In this document: positions 8,664 to 17,398 of the stretch, piece after piece
How the letters are laid out: each line of letters opens with the position of its first letter
How positions within the stretch are numbered: the stretch's first letter is position 1
From: an uncultured Flavobacteriaceae bacterium
Lineage (GTDB): Bacteria > Bacteroidota > Bacteroidia > Flavobacteriales > Flavobacteriaceae
Assembly: GCA_905181825.1 (NCBI GenBank)
Contig: CAJIZJ010000038.1
Coordinates: forward strand, 1 to 54,762
Reading direction: 5' to 3'
DNA: 54,762 nt
The notes under the pieces: generated by a model
The model's database searches: none
The model's input: the letters and a program-made list of their open reading frames with translations, nothing else
What the model was told of the DNA's origin: nothing
Program-made: the position numbers and the translations under genes

Positions 8664-8987
8664 ATGGTGATTTATAACGTAACGGCTAATATTGATGAGG
8701 GCATTCATGAGCAATGGCTAGAGTGGATCCAGCAACACATTCCAAAAGTTCTTTCAACAGGCTTGTTTTTAAAGGCGACGTTTACCAAAGTTTTGGTAGA
8801 AGAGTCTATGGGTGGATTGACGTATTCAATCCAGTATTTAGCGCCCTCAAAAGAAGCCTTAGAATCTTTTTACGAACTTCATTCATCAGATTTTCAAGCA
8901 GAAGAATTACGACTGTTTGCCGATAAAATGCTAGTATTTAGAACGGAACTAGAATGGATTGATGAATATACTGTAACAACACAATAG
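8664..8987 (+). CDS. DUF4286 family protein
   Basis: A 107-residue cytoplasmic protein matching the small DUF4286 family of Bacteroidota: it opens with MVIYNVTANIDEGIHEQWLEWIQQHIPKV-type sequence and ends with DKMLVFRTELEWIDEY. The fold is expected to be a ferredoxin-like dimer, but no function is known. The stop TAG is followed directly by the rsmA ATG, so the two are translationally linked; the family is often found next to rsmA in flavobacteria. Identification rests on recall of the family pattern. Confidence 0.8.
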   Translation: MVIYNVTANIDEGIHEQWLEWIQQHIPKVLSTGLFLKATFTKVLVEESMGGLTYSIQYLAPSKEALESFYELHSSDFQAEELRLFADKMLVFRTELEWIDEYTVTTQ

Positions 8988-9761
8988 ATGACTGTAAAGG
9001 CAAAAAAATACTTAGGGCAACATTTTCTTAACGACGAATCCATCGCCGAGCAAATTGCCAACACCCTAAGCTTTGAGGGATATACCCAAGTTCTTGAAAT
9101 TGGGCCGGGAATGGGTGTATTGACCAAGTATATCATTAAAAAACCGGTCACTACACATGTGATTGAAATTGATCCAGAGTCTGTTGAGTATCTCCAGGCA
9201 AACTTTTTAAACCTAGGGCCTAGAATTGTTCAGAAAGATGTTTTAAAGTATGATTTTAGCGAGTCCTTTGGAAGTGACTCCTTTGCAATCATTGGGAATT
9301 TCCCATATAATATATCTACTCAAATTGTATTTAAAACATTAGAAAACAGACATCAAATACCAGAATTTTCTGGCATGTTTCAAAAGGAAGTAGCCCAGCG
9401 AATTTGTGAAAAAGAAGGCAGTAAAGTCTATGGAATTTTATCGGTATTGGTTCAGGCATTTTATGAAGCAGAGTACTTATTTACAGTGCCCCCCTCGGTG
9501 TTTATCCCGCCACCTAAAGTGGAGTCTGGGGTTTTGAGATTGACCAGAAAAGCCGATTATTCACTCCCGTGTGATGAAAAATTATTTTTTAAAGTCGTAA
9601 AATCAGCATTTCAACAACGTCGTAAGACCTTGAGAAATAGTTTAAAAACCTATAATTTGTCGGATAATTTAAAAGCAAATACTATCTTTGACAAACGCCC
9701 AGAGCAACTCAGTGTTGAAGCGTTTATTGAACTGACCTCAGCAATAGAAACCGATCATTAA
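8988..9761 (+). CDS. rsmA: 16S rRNA (adenine1518/1519-N6)-dimethyltransferase
   Basis: RsmA (KsgA) uses S-adenosylmethionine to dimethylate two adjacent adenines in the 3' hairpin of 16S rRNA late in 30S assembly. The 257-residue protein shows [18 protein letters not shown] at the N-terminus, motif [15 protein letters not shown], the acidic HVIEIDPES strand, and the catalytic NFPYNIS. The C-terminal helical domain has [18 protein letters not shown] and the [13 protein letters not shown] segment. ATG follows the previous stop with no gap; mgtE begins 11 bases after its stop. Confidence 0.97.
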   Translation: MTVKAKKYLGQHFLNDESIAEQIANTLSFEGYTQVLEIGPGMGVLTKYIIKKPVTTHVIEIDPESVEYLQANFLNLGPRIVQKDVLKYDFSESFGSDSFAIIGNFPYNISTQIVFKTLENRHQIPEFSGMFQKEVAQRICEKEGSKVYGILSVLVQAFYEAEYLFTVPPSVFIPPPKVESGVLRLTRKADYSLPCDEKLFFKVVKSAFQQRRKTLRNSLKTYNLSDNLKANTIFDKRPEQLSVEAFIELTSAIETDH

Positions 9762-9772
9762 CCCGTTTAATT

Positions 9773-11143
9773 TTGGAAGAAACTAAGCAACATATCCCTT
9801 TTGAGATCACCGAGGCCCTAATTGAGGCCCTTAAAGGACTGATTGATTCTAACGATAATAAGGCCGTTTTAGCCCTGCTAAAAGAGGTGCACTACGCTGA
9901 TATTGCTGAGATACTAGATGATCTGACCCTAGATCAAGCTACTTACGTCATTAAGCTCTTAGATAGCGAAACCACAGCCGATATTTTGGCAGAATTGGAA
10001 GATGACGTTCGTGAAAAAGTATTACAAAACTTATCGATTAAAGAAATTGTTGAAGAAATTCAGGAACTTGAATCTGATGATGCCGCTGATTTACTAGCCG
10101 ATTTATCGCCAGAACGTAAGCAAAAAGTAATCGCTCAAATGGACGATAAAGAGCTGGTTGCCGATGTCCAAGAACTTTTAACGTATGATGAGGATACTGC
10201 TGGAGGGCTTATGGCCAAAGAGTTGGTAAAAGTATATGAAACATGGACGGTGGCTGGCTGTTTAAGAAAAATTCGCGCACAAGCCAAAGAGGTCAAGCGA
10301 GTACATTCGATCTATGTCGTAAATAAAGAAGAAAAGTTAATTGGACGTCTGTCATTAAAAGACCTTTTAATTGCCAATAACGAAACAAAAATAAACGACA
10401 TCTATATTCCTAAAGTGGACTCTGTTCATGTAGATGAAGATGCCGAAGAAGTGGCCAAGTTAATGGCTAAATATGATTTAGAAGCTATTCCAGTTGTTAA
10501 TGATGACAAGGTGCTTTTGGGGCGTATTACCATTGATGATATTGTAGATGTTATTATTGAAGAGGCCGAGAAAGATTATCAACTAGCTGCCGGTATTACA
10601 CAAGATGTAGATGCGGAAGATAGTATTCTTGCCCTCACACGCGCTCGTTTGCCCTGGTTATTTCTAGGCCTTTTAGGCGGTGTAGGTGCAGCCGTTATTA
10701 TGGGGGGGTTTGAAACTATTATTGAAGACTTTCCAATGATATTATTATTCACGCCACTTATTGCTGCCATGGCAGGAAATGTAGGGGTACAATCTTCGGC
10801 TATTATCGTGCAAGGTTTGGCAAATGATGAGGTTAAAGGGAGCGTAAATAACCGACTTATAAAGGAAATGTTCTTGGCGGCTTTAAATGGGGTTATTCTA
10901 GCTTTGTTTTTATTTGTATTTATATTGGTATGGAAGCAAGATCTTGGAACGGCCTTAGCCATCTCATTGTCTTTAGTGGTTGTTATTATTGTTGCTGGAA
11001 TTATAGGAACGTTTATTCCGTTATCGTTACATAAAAAAGGAATTGATCCAGCCATTGCTACAGGGCCATTTATCACGACTTGTAATGATATTTTTGGAAT
11101 ATTAATTTACTTCTCAATTGCCAAACTTATCCTAAATATCTAA
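9773..11143 (+). CDS. mgtE: Magnesium transporter
   Basis: MgtE is an inner-membrane Mg2+ channel gated by cytoplasmic Mg2+. Its 456 residues show the usual order: N domain of helical hairpins (residues about 15-130, including ELESDDAADLLADLSPE), a pair of CBS domains (about 130-255, DEDTAGGLMAKE, SIYVVNKEEKLIGRLS, AIPVVNDDKVLLGRIT), a plug helix, and five membrane helices from about residue 285. The pore motif GNVGVQSSAI is present. The start is TTG; no nearby ATG fits. It is part of the run from the TPR gene, with the dehydrogenase starting one base after its stop. Confidence 0.95.
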   Translation: MEETKQHIPFEITEALIEALKGLIDSNDNKAVLALLKEVHYADIAEILDDLTLDQATYVIKLLDSETTADILAELEDDVREKVLQNLSIKEIVEEIQELESDDAADLLADLSPERKQKVIAQMDDKELVADVQELLTYDEDTAGGLMAKELVKVYETWTVAGCLRKIRAQAKEVKRVHSIYVVNKEEKLIGRLSLKDLLIANNETKINDIYIPKVDSVHVDEDAEEVAKLMAKYDLEAIPVVNDDKVLLGRITIDDIVDVIIEEAEKDYQLAAGITQDVDAEDSILALTRARLPWLFLGLLGGVGAAVIMGGFETIIEDFPMILLFTPLIAAMAGNVGVQSSAIIVQGLANDEVKGSVNNRLIKEMFLAALNGVILALFLFVFILVWKQDLGTALAISLSLVVVIIVAGIIGTFIPLSLHKKGIDPAIATGPFITTCNDIFGILIYFSIAKLILNI

Positions 11144-11144
11144 G

Positions 11145-12080
11145 ATGAAAATTTTACATCTCGATAGTAATCACCCTTTACTCATAGAGCAACTAACGGA
11201 TTTAGGTCACAGCAATCACGAAGATTATACGAGTTCAAAAGAAGCGATTGAGGCTGAGATTCACTTGTATGACGGTCTTATTGTTCGTAGCCGGTTTCGA
11301 ATAGATGCTGCTTTTTTAGACAAAGCCACCAATCTTAAATTTATAGGCCGCGTTGGTGCGGGATTAGAAAATATTGATACAGACCATGCACAGGCCAATG
11401 GATTGCACCTTATAGCAGCTCCCGAAGGGAACCGTAATGCGGTTGGAGAGCATGCCTTAGGGATGTTATTATCGCTGCTTAATAAGCTAAGTATTTCCGA
11501 TCGTGATGTAAAAGACGGCAAATGGCAACGAGAAGCAAATCGTGGAAATGAACTGGACGGAAAAACCATTGGTATTATTGGGTATGGACACATGGGTAAA
11601 GCGCTTTCTAAAAAGTTACGAGGCTTTGATGTTGAGGTGTTATGTTATGATATCAAACCTAATGTAGGCGATGAAAACGCAAGGCAAGTTACCCTTGACG
11701 AGCTTCAAGAAAAGGCTCAGGTTTTGAGTTTGCATGTACCGCAAACCGCTGCTACCAACTCAATGGTAAATACCGACTTTATAACCTCTTTTAAACACCC
11801 CTTTTGGTTGTTAAACACGGCTAGAGGTAGTTGTGTGGTGACAAGTGATTTAGTTAAAGCTCTTGACTCGAAAAAAATACGAGGTGCTGGCTTGGATGTT
11901 TTGGAGTATGAAAAATCATCTTTTGAGACCATTTTTTCAAAGGAAACACCACCAGCATTGAGTCGTTTACTTAAAGCTGATAATGTCATTTTCTCTCCCC
12001 ACGTAGCTGGTTGGACTGTGGAAAGTCATCGTAAACTAGCACAAACGATTGTCGATAAATTCAAGTCTCAGTTTCATTAA
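11145..12080 (+). CDS. D-isomer 2-hydroxyacid dehydrogenase (3-phosphoglycerate dehydrogenase-like)
   Basis: A 311-residue NAD-dependent dehydrogenase of the SerA/2-hydroxyacid group. The Rossmann motif is IGIIGYGHMGKALSKKL, and the catalytic Arg, Glu and His lie in LLNTARGSCV, LDVLEYEKSS and FSPHVAGWTVES. The substrate-binding segment near FIGRVGAGLENID also fits phosphoglycerate dehydrogenases. It lacks the C-terminal ACT domain of long SerA enzymes, so serine feedback is not expected. No serC or serB is nearby, so whether it makes serine or reduces another 2-keto acid is open. It starts one base after mgtE. Confidence 0.88.
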   Translation: MKILHLDSNHPLLIEQLTDLGHSNHEDYTSSKEAIEAEIHLYDGLIVRSRFRIDAAFLDKATNLKFIGRVGAGLENIDTDHAQANGLHLIAAPEGNRNAVGEHALGMLLSLLNKLSISDRDVKDGKWQREANRGNELDGKTIGIIGYGHMGKALSKKLRGFDVEVLCYDIKPNVGDENARQVTLDELQEKAQVLSLHVPQTAATNSMVNTDFITSFKHPFWLLNTARGSCVVTSDLVKALDSKKIRGAGLDVLEYEKSSFETIFSKETPPALSRLLKADNVIFSPHVAGWTVESHRKLAQTIVDKFKSQFH

Positions 12081-12197
12081 ACTAAAAATTTAACGATTTG
12101 ATAACTTGATTTTTAATCAATTAAAGTACACTTGTACGGGGGTTTTATGGCGTTAAAATAAATAGAAACCCTGCTAAATTTTAAAGAAAATATAGAA

Positions 12198-12614
12198 ATG
12201 AAAAATATACTCGTTTTATGTACAGGAAACTCATGTCGAAGCCAAATGGCACATGGGTATTTAAATCAATTTGCAGCTAATGTCGCGACCGTTTACAGCG
12301 CGGGTATTGAAACACATGGCATTAATCCGGGAGCTGCAGCCATTATGAAAGAAGACGGCATTGACATCACTCATCACACGTCTAATCATGTAGATGACTA
12401 TGCGGCCATAGATTTTGATTTTATCATTACTGTTTGTGACCACGCCAAAGAAAACTGCCCATTCATAGCAAGCCCCAATGCCGTGCGCTTGCATCATGAT
12501 TTTTATGACCCGTCTAAATTGATTGGAACAGACCAAGAAAAACATGCATCATTCCTAAAAGCACGCACGGAAATTAAGGATTATATGAAAGCATTTGTGG
12601 AATCGCAGTTTTAA
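12198..12614 (+). CDS. arsC: Low-molecular-weight phosphatase-fold arsenate reductase (thioredoxin-coupled type)
   Basis: A 138-residue protein with the LMW tyrosine phosphatase loop CTGNSCRSQ at residues 8-16. Cys80 and Cys87 (VCDHAKENCP) reproduce the seven-residue spacing of the redox pair Cys82/Cys89 in the Staphylococcus plasmid enzyme, and Cys8 is the nucleophile. That three-cysteine set is what separates thioredoxin-linked arsenate reductases from plain phosphatases. No arsR, acr3 or arsB is nearby, so it stands alone. The 117-base gap upstream holds the short inverted repeats TTGATT/AATCAA (12106-12120) and GTACA/TGTAC (12126-12137), possible operators, but no convincing promoter box. 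Its stop abuts the convergent acyltransferase stop. Confidence 0.85.
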   Translation: MKNILVLCTGNSCRSQMAHGYLNQFAANVATVYSAGIETHGINPGAAAIMKEDGIDITHHTSNHVDDYAAIDFDFIITVCDHAKENCPFIASPNAVRLHHDFYDPSKLIGTDQEKHASFLKARTEIKDYMKAFVESQF

Positions 12615-14423
12615 TTACTGCTCTACCGGTGGTCCAAACTTACGTTCCAGCTCTGTCTGAAATTCTTCCATTACAGGACGTACGGTGCTGTCAGGTAAGT
12701 CCGCGATACGGATGTACATGAGGCCATCGACGGCATTATTAAACAGGGGGTCAACATTAAAAGCAATTAAGCGCGCATTTTGTTTAATGTATTTTTTGAG
12801 CAGTACAGGCAGTCGTAGCGCTCCAGGCTCAATTTCGTCAATGAATTTATCAAACTTAGTTAGATCTGCTTCGGTGGCATCAAAGACAAAATCTTTGTCC
12901 GCGTCTTTAAGCTTTACTTTAAATTCTTTTTTTGGTGTAATATACTGCGCTAAATAAGGGTCATAGTAATGCGATTTCATAAATTCAATCATTAATGATT
13001 TTGAAAAGTTCGAAAACCGATTGCTAATACTCACCCCGCCAATAAGGTATTTGTGATCTGGAAAGCGAAGTGTGGTATGTACAATGCCTTTCCATAACAA
13101 AAACAAAGGCATCTGTTTTTGCTGATAATCTTTAATAATAAACGCACGCCCTAATTCAATAGACTGACTCATCATGGTGTGGAGCTCCGGTTCAAAACGG
13201 AACAAGTCTTGTAAGTAAAACCCATCAATTCCTTTGGCTTTGTAAATCTCAGCTCCTAAGCCCATCCGATATGCGCCAGCTAAGCATTTAGCCTCGGAAT
13301 CCCACAAAAACATATGGTGGTAATAATGGTCAAATTCATCTAAGTCAATCGCTTTATTAGTACCCTCTCCAATGGCTCTAAACGTAATTTCACGCAAGCG
13401 CCCAATTTCGTGAAGTAGGTTAGTGATTTTGTGTGCTGGAGCGAGATATACTTCGTAGTTTTTGCTTGTTAATAAATGGTGGTCTTCCGCTTTTAAGTTT
13501 GCTATTTCCAAAAGCATGCCCTTTTTAGATACAGGAGTTACAATTTTTTTTGGGTATTTAGTCCCCTTCAAGCTTGACGAAATGTTAGTTAGTCTTTTAG
13601 TCTTTTCAAATGAATTTGAAAGTATATACGTTTTGCGTCGGACAAAGTCTGTAAAGTCCTCCAATGTATTATACTCCTTTTGATCTTTTATACTTATGGG
13701 TTTGCCAATCCGGATTTTAATAACTCTGTTTTTTTGAGTCAATAGCTCGGAAGGAAGTTTAGCCGTTCTAAAGGAGTCGCCTAGTTTTGACAGGCGATAA
13801 AATAAGGGGCTGTTTTTTGCGTGAAAATAAATTGGAACTACAGGAACGTTTGCTCTCTGGATGAGTTTCATAGCGGCTGGTTCCCAGGTTTTATCAACCA
13901 CAAGCTTTGCTTCTTTGTGACTAGAGACTTCACCAGCTGGAAATATGCCTAAGGGGTGCCCATTCTTTAAATGCAGTAATGATTTTTTGAACCCTGCAAT
14001 ACTTGATTTCACTTCTTTGTGATTCTCAAAAGGATTCACCGGTAATATGTAGGACTCAAGAGGTTTGACTCGTTGCAATAAAAAATTTGCAATAATTTTA
14101 AAATCCTCCCGCTGTTCCAGTAGTAGTTTCAATAATAAAACGCCGTCAATACCGCCTAGGGGATGATTTGAAACCGTGATGTAAGCCCCATTTTTTGGAA
14201 GACGGTTTAAATCTTCTTCAGGAATTTCAAATCGAACTTTAAAGTCGTCTAAAATTCCATTTAAAAACTCCAGATGCTTTTTGTGTTTATTGCGATTATA
14301 GATGTTATTAATCGTAGTAATTTTTAATATGTTCATCAAAAACCACGCAATAAAAGTGCCAGCTACGCCATAGTTATCGACCTTAATGGCTTTCGCAAAT
14401 TCTTTTGAGGTTACAATACACAT
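12615..14423 (-). CDS. PlsC-GNAT fusion acyltransferase (ornithine/glycine lipid synthase type)
   Basis: This 602-residue protein joins two acyltransferases. Residues about 60-270 are a PlsC-type domain with NHPLGGIDG (His87, Asp93) and FPAGEVSS. Residues about 320-480 are a GNAT domain related to OlsB and acyl-homoserine-lactone synthases (REITFRAIGEGTNKAIDLDEFD, CLAGAYRMGLG, ELGRAFI). The layout is that of OlsF/GlsF-type enzymes, which N-acylate an amino acid and then O-acylate the product to give phosphorus-free membrane aminolipids; this is known for Flavobacterium johnsoniae relatives. Whether ornithine or glycine is used cannot be read here. It lies 51 bases behind aspartate kinase and has its own -7-like box. 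Confidence 0.85.
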   Translation of the reverse strand: MCIVTSKEFAKAIKVDNYGVAGTFIAWFLMNILKITTINNIYNRNKHKKHLEFLNGILDDFKVRFEIPEEDLNRLPKNGAYITVSNHPLGGIDGVLLLKLLLEQREDFKIIANFLLQRVKPLESYILPVNPFENHKEVKSSIAGFKKSLLHLKNGHPLGIFPAGEVSSHKEAKLVVDKTWEPAAMKLIQRANVPVVPIYFHAKNSPLFYRLSKLGDSFRTAKLPSELLTQKNRVIKIRIGKPISIKDQKEYNTLEDFTDFVRRKTYILSNSFEKTKRLTNISSSLKGTKYPKKIVTPVSKKGMLLEIANLKAEDHHLLTSKNYEVYLAPAHKITNLLHEIGRLREITFRAIGEGTNKAIDLDEFDHYYHHMFLWDSEAKCLAGAYRMGLGAEIYKAKGIDGFYLQDLFRFEPELHTMMSQSIELGRAFIIKDYQQKQMPLFLLWKGIVHTTLRFPDHKYLIGGVSISNRFSNFSKSLMIEFMKSHYYDPYLAQYITPKKEFKVKLKDADKDFVFDATEADLTKFDKFIDEIEPGALRLPVLLKKYIKQNARLIAFNVDPLFNNAVDGLMYIRIADLPDSTVRPVMEEFQTELERKFGPPVEQ

Positions 14424-14440
14424 AGTGTTAGGGGCTTATG

Positions 14441-14448
14441 CAAACCTA
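14441..14448 (-). promoter_or_regulatory. Candidate -7 element for the PlsC-GNAT gene
   Basis: On the minus strand TAGGTTTG matches TAnnTTTG, 17 bases before the ATG at 14423. No TTG lies at the normal distance, so the gene may instead be read through from aspartate kinase. Confidence 0.35.
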
Positions 14449-14474
14449 GTTGTTTACATCAAATCAGCGAAGTC

Positions 14475-15725
14475 TTAGGTCGTTATAAGTTGCATGATTT
14501 CAGGTGAAACCTGCTTCAGAAGAATCTCTTTACCATTTTCTATATCCTTTACAGCTGCATCATTGTAATGTCGCAACGTGTAGAGTTTTACTCCTTCATG
14601 GGATTTTACTTTGTACTTCGCTTTTAAATGTAACAGTAAACGCTCTAAATTATTGTAATTATTCTCAATACAAACAGAAAAACTTATGGCAGAATTTTGA
14701 ATCATGCTTACTTTCATTTTATAATCATGAAGCAAGCCAAAGATGTGACGGATATTATCCTCAACGATATAAGAAAAGTCTAAAGAGGACAGAGAGATTA
14801 AAATTTGATCTTGTTTTAAAATATAACAAGGAACTTTTGGAGTTAATTCAAGATCTTTTCCAACTCTGGTACCTCTGTTTAGGGGATTTAAAAAGGACTT
14901 AACAAGTAGAGGAATTTCTTTGCGTTGTAAGGGCTGAAGTGTTTTTGGATGTATAACTGAAGCGCCGTAATACGATAACTCTATTGCTTCAGTATAAGAA
15001 ATACAATTCAATAACTCAGCATTTTCAAAATATCGTGGGTCTGCGTTGAGAACCCCAGGAACGTCTTTCCAAATAGTGACTGATTTTGCATTTAAGCAGA
15101 ACGCAAAAATTGCAGCAGTATAATCACTTCCTTCCCTTCCAAGAGTTGTGGTGAAATTATTGGAATTACTACCAAGAAACCCTTGCGTGATATTCAATTT
15201 TGAGATGTCAACGTTTGTAGAGATCAATTCTTGAGTTTGATTCCAATGTACTTTTGCGTTTCTATAGTAGTCATCAGTTTTTATATAGTCTCTTACATCA
15301 AGCCATGAGTTTGTTAACCCAATAGAATTTAGGTAATGACTAATAATACTGGTGGAGATGAGTTCTCCAAAGCCTATCACTTGGTCATACACGAAGTTAT
15401 AGTTAGGGGACTTATTATGGTCAAAAAACTGTAAAAGTTCCTGAAATAAGTCATCTATATTTTCAAAGACAGCATGTGTTTCATTTTCAAATAAGTCAAG
15501 AAGAATGTTGTTATGGTACTTCTTAACTTCTTGCACTGAGCTATGAAGTTCGTGTTTGGAATCAAAATAATTTGAAATGACCTTTTCCATGGCGTTGGTG
15601 GTTTTTCCCATTGCCGACACCACAATAAGTGTATTGGTATAACCAACGCACTTTAGAACGTTTGCTAGATTTCTCACGCCTTCGGCATCCTTGACAGAAG
15701 CCCCACCAAATTTAAAAATTTGCAT
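14475..15725 (-). CDS. Aspartate kinase (monofunctional)
   Basis: This enzyme phosphorylates aspartate, the first step toward lysine, diaminopimelate, threonine and methionine. The 416-residue protein opens with the kinase signature MQIFKFGGASVKDAEGV and continues with TLIVVSAMGKTTNAMEKVI, GFGELIST, and the nucleotide/substrate segment TTLGREGSDYTAAIFAF. Residues from about 300 are a short ACT-type regulatory region. It has no homoserine dehydrogenase domain, unlike the ThrA fusion. The GNAT gene upstream ends in TAATG, sharing one base with this start, so the two are translationally coupled. Confidence 0.92.
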   Translation of the reverse strand: MQIFKFGGASVKDAEGVRNLANVLKCVGYTNTLIVVSAMGKTTNAMEKVISNYFDSKHELHSSVQEVKKYHNNILLDLFENETHAVFENIDDLFQELLQFFDHNKSPNYNFVYDQVIGFGELISTSIISHYLNSIGLTNSWLDVRDYIKTDDYYRNAKVHWNQTQELISTNVDISKLNITQGFLGSNSNNFTTTLGREGSDYTAAIFAFCLNAKSVTIWKDVPGVLNADPRYFENAELLNCISYTEAIELSYYGASVIHPKTLQPLQRKEIPLLVKSFLNPLNRGTRVGKDLELTPKVPCYILKQDQILISLSSLDFSYIVEDNIRHIFGLLHDYKMKVSMIQNSAISFSVCIENNYNNLERLLLHLKAKYKVKSHEGVKLYTLRHYNDAAVKDIENGKEILLKQVSPEIMQLITT

Positions 15726-16207
15726 TAGTTTATTTTTGTAATATAATTTTTAATTCCTTGTTCATCTAACTGCACAACATTCCAGTCTCGCATGACGCGA
15801 GCCCCTTTACGTTCATAAAAGTCTACGGCTGTTGTGTTCCAATCAATAACTTCCCAGCAAATACGTTTTACGCCTAGTTCGGCTCCATACAAAATTACCT
15901 GATCTAATAAAGCGGAACCAATACCATGTCCACGCATGGTTTTTGAAATAATTAAATCTTCAAGATGTAAAACGGTCCCTTTCCATGTTGAAAAGCGGGT
16001 ATATACCAAAGCAATTCCTATGATTTTTTCATCAACTACAGCCACAAAACAATCAAATTCAGCAGTACTTCCAAATCCTTTTCTTTTCAAGTCTGCTTCT
16101 GTAATTTCTACAGCATCGGGCTCTTTTTCAAATACAGCGAGTTCAGTGATCAAGTTTAACACCTGTCCCATATCTTTTTGAGCAGCTTTACGAATTTTAT
16201 AGTTCAT
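15725..16207 (-). CDS. GNAT family N-acetyltransferase (SSAT-like)
   Basis: A 160-residue cytoplasmic acetyltransferase. The order of motifs fits the spermidine/spermine acetyltransferase-like branch: MNYKIRKAAQKDMGQVLNLI, a central strand LHLEDLIISKTMRGHGIGSALL with the acetyl-CoA loop RGHGIG, and ICWEVIDWNTTAVDFYERKGA. The natural acceptor is unknown; small amines, thialysine or an antibiotic are all possible for this group. It overlaps aspartate kinase by one base (TAATG) and is divergent from fbp. Confidence 0.87.
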   Translation of the reverse strand: MNYKIRKAAQKDMGQVLNLITELAVFEKEPDAVEITEADLKRKGFGSTAEFDCFVAVVDEKIIGIALVYTRFSTWKGTVLHLEDLIISKTMRGHGIGSALLDQVILYGAELGVKRICWEVIDWNTTAVDFYERKGARVMRDWNVVQLDEQGIKNYITKIN

Positions 16208-16226
16208 TTGTCTTTTTTTCGTAATT

Positions 16227-16234
16227 CAAAGATA
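16227..16234 (-). promoter_or_regulatory. Candidate -7 element for the GNAT-aspartate kinase operon
   Basis: TATCTTTG on the minus strand matches TAnnTTTG, 19 bases before the ATG at 16207. No exact TTG lies 19 bases further out. Confidence 0.45.
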
Positions 16235-16279
16235 CTTAAAAGCCTTTTAATTCTGTTGAATAAAATAGCTACGAAAACG

Positions 16280-16308
16280 TTGTAGTTGTCTAAAAAATAA
16301 GATATTTG
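16280..16308 (+). promoter_or_regulatory. Candidate promoter of fbp
   Basis: TTG (16280-16282) is followed after 18 bases by GATATTTG (16301-16308), one base off TAnnTTTG. This predicts a leader of about 12 bases before the ATG at 16326. Confidence 0.5.
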
Positions 16309-16325
16309 TAGAAATATGTATTTTT

Positions 16326-17339
16326 ATGTCCCATAAACACCAAACACTTGGCGAATTTATAATTGAAAATCAATCCTCATTTAAATACACATCCGGTGAA
16401 TTATCTAGATTGATTAACTCCATTCGATTGGCTGCAAAAGTGGTTAATTACGAAGTTAACAAAGCCGGATTAGTAGATGTTTTAGGTGCTGCTGGAGATA
16501 CTAATATCCAAGGAGAAGATCAGCAAAAACTAGATATTTATGCCAATGACAAGTTTATTCAAACACTTGTCAATCGGAATATTGTTTGTGGGATTGCAAG
16601 TGAAGAAGAGGATGATTTTATTTCCATTAATAGCTCCGATAAGAATAATCAAAATAAATACGTAGTTCTGATGGACCCTTTGGATGGCTCTTCCAATATT
16701 GACGTAAATGTATCAGTGGGTACCATTTTCTCAATCTACAGACGCGTAACACCCGTTGGAACTCCTGTGCAAATTGAAGATTTTCTGCAAAAAGGAAGCG
16801 AACAGGTAGCTGCAGGATATATCATATACGGGACTTCAACCATGCTTGTGTATACCACTGGAGATGGAGTGAATGGTTTTACTTTGAACCCCGCTATAGG
16901 AACGTTCTATTTATCCCACCCTCAAATGAGATTTCCTGAACAGGGCAGTATTTATTCGGTCAATGAAGGAAATTACATTCATTTCCCTCAGGGTATAAAA
17001 AACTATATCAAATACTGTCAAATGGAAGAAGATAATAGGCCATATACGTCTCGTTACATTGGTTCACTTGTCTCTGATTTTCATCGAAACATGATAAAAG
17101 GGGGTATTTATCTGTATCCTCCAAGCACCAAAAACCCACAAGGAAAGTTAAGACTGTTATATGAATGTAACCCTATGGCATTTATAGCGGAACAAGCGGC
17201 AGGCAAAGCAAGCGATGGCACTTCCAGGATTATGGATATCTTTCCTACTGAACTGCACCAACGTGTTCCGTTTGTGTGTGGTAGTATGTCAATGGTTGAT
17301 AAAGTAGAAAGTTTTATGCGAGACTCTAAGAGCTCTTAA
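16326..17339 (+). CDS. fbp: Fructose-1,6-bisphosphatase, class I
   Basis: FBPase removes the 1-phosphate from fructose 1,6-bisphosphate, the committed step of gluconeogenesis. The 337-residue protein has the class I metal-binding signatures EEEDDF (about residue 95) and [20 protein letters not shown] (about 118-137), and the substrate-binding segments [23 protein letters not shown] and [22 protein letters not shown]. Length and order are standard. It has its own promoter candidate and is divergent from the GNAT gene; era follows 59 bases later with a separate promoter box. Confidence 0.97.
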   Translation: MSHKHQTLGEFIIENQSSFKYTSGELSRLINSIRLAAKVVNYEVNKAGLVDVLGAAGDTNIQGEDQQKLDIYANDKFIQTLVNRNIVCGIASEEEDDFISINSSDKNNQNKYVVLMDPLDGSSNIDVNVSVGTIFSIYRRVTPVGTPVQIEDFLQKGSEQVAAGYIIYGTSTMLVYTTGDGVNGFTLNPAIGTFYLSHPQMRFPEQGSIYSVNEGNYIHFPQGIKNYIKYCQMEEDNRPYTSRYIGSLVSDFHRNMIKGGIYLYPPSTKNPQGKLRLLYECNPMAFIAEQAAGKASDGTSRIMDIFPTELHQRVPFVCGSMSMVDKVESFMRDSKSS

Positions 17340-17374
17340 GTATTTAAATTTTAGCTAGTCTAAAAGTAAGGTTG

Positions 17375-17382
17375 TAACTTTG
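17375..17382 (+). promoter_or_regulatory. Candidate -7 element for era
   Basis: TAACTTTG matches TAnnTTTG, 16 bases before the era ATG. The upstream position has TTA in place of TTG. Confidence 0.5.
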
Positions 17383-17398
17383 TACAAATTTAAAATTA

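Noticed and set aside
10579-11076. 165-codon open frame on the minus strand inside mgtE
   Set aside because: It lies antisense to the membrane domain of a clear mgtE gene and its translation has no family pattern; a shadow frame.
11261-11593. 110-codon minus-strand frame inside the 2-hydroxyacid dehydrogenase
   Set aside because: Antisense to the Rossmann domain; serine- and proline-rich translation typical of a shadow frame.
12081-12197. Possible tRNA or riboswitch before the arsenate-reductase-type gene
   Set aside because: The only structures are two short inverted repeats; no cloverleaf and no known aptamer pattern is seen.
14504-14902. 132-codon plus-strand frame inside aspartate kinase
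   Set aside because: Fully antisense to a well-supported gene, with low-complexity composition and no recognisable domain.
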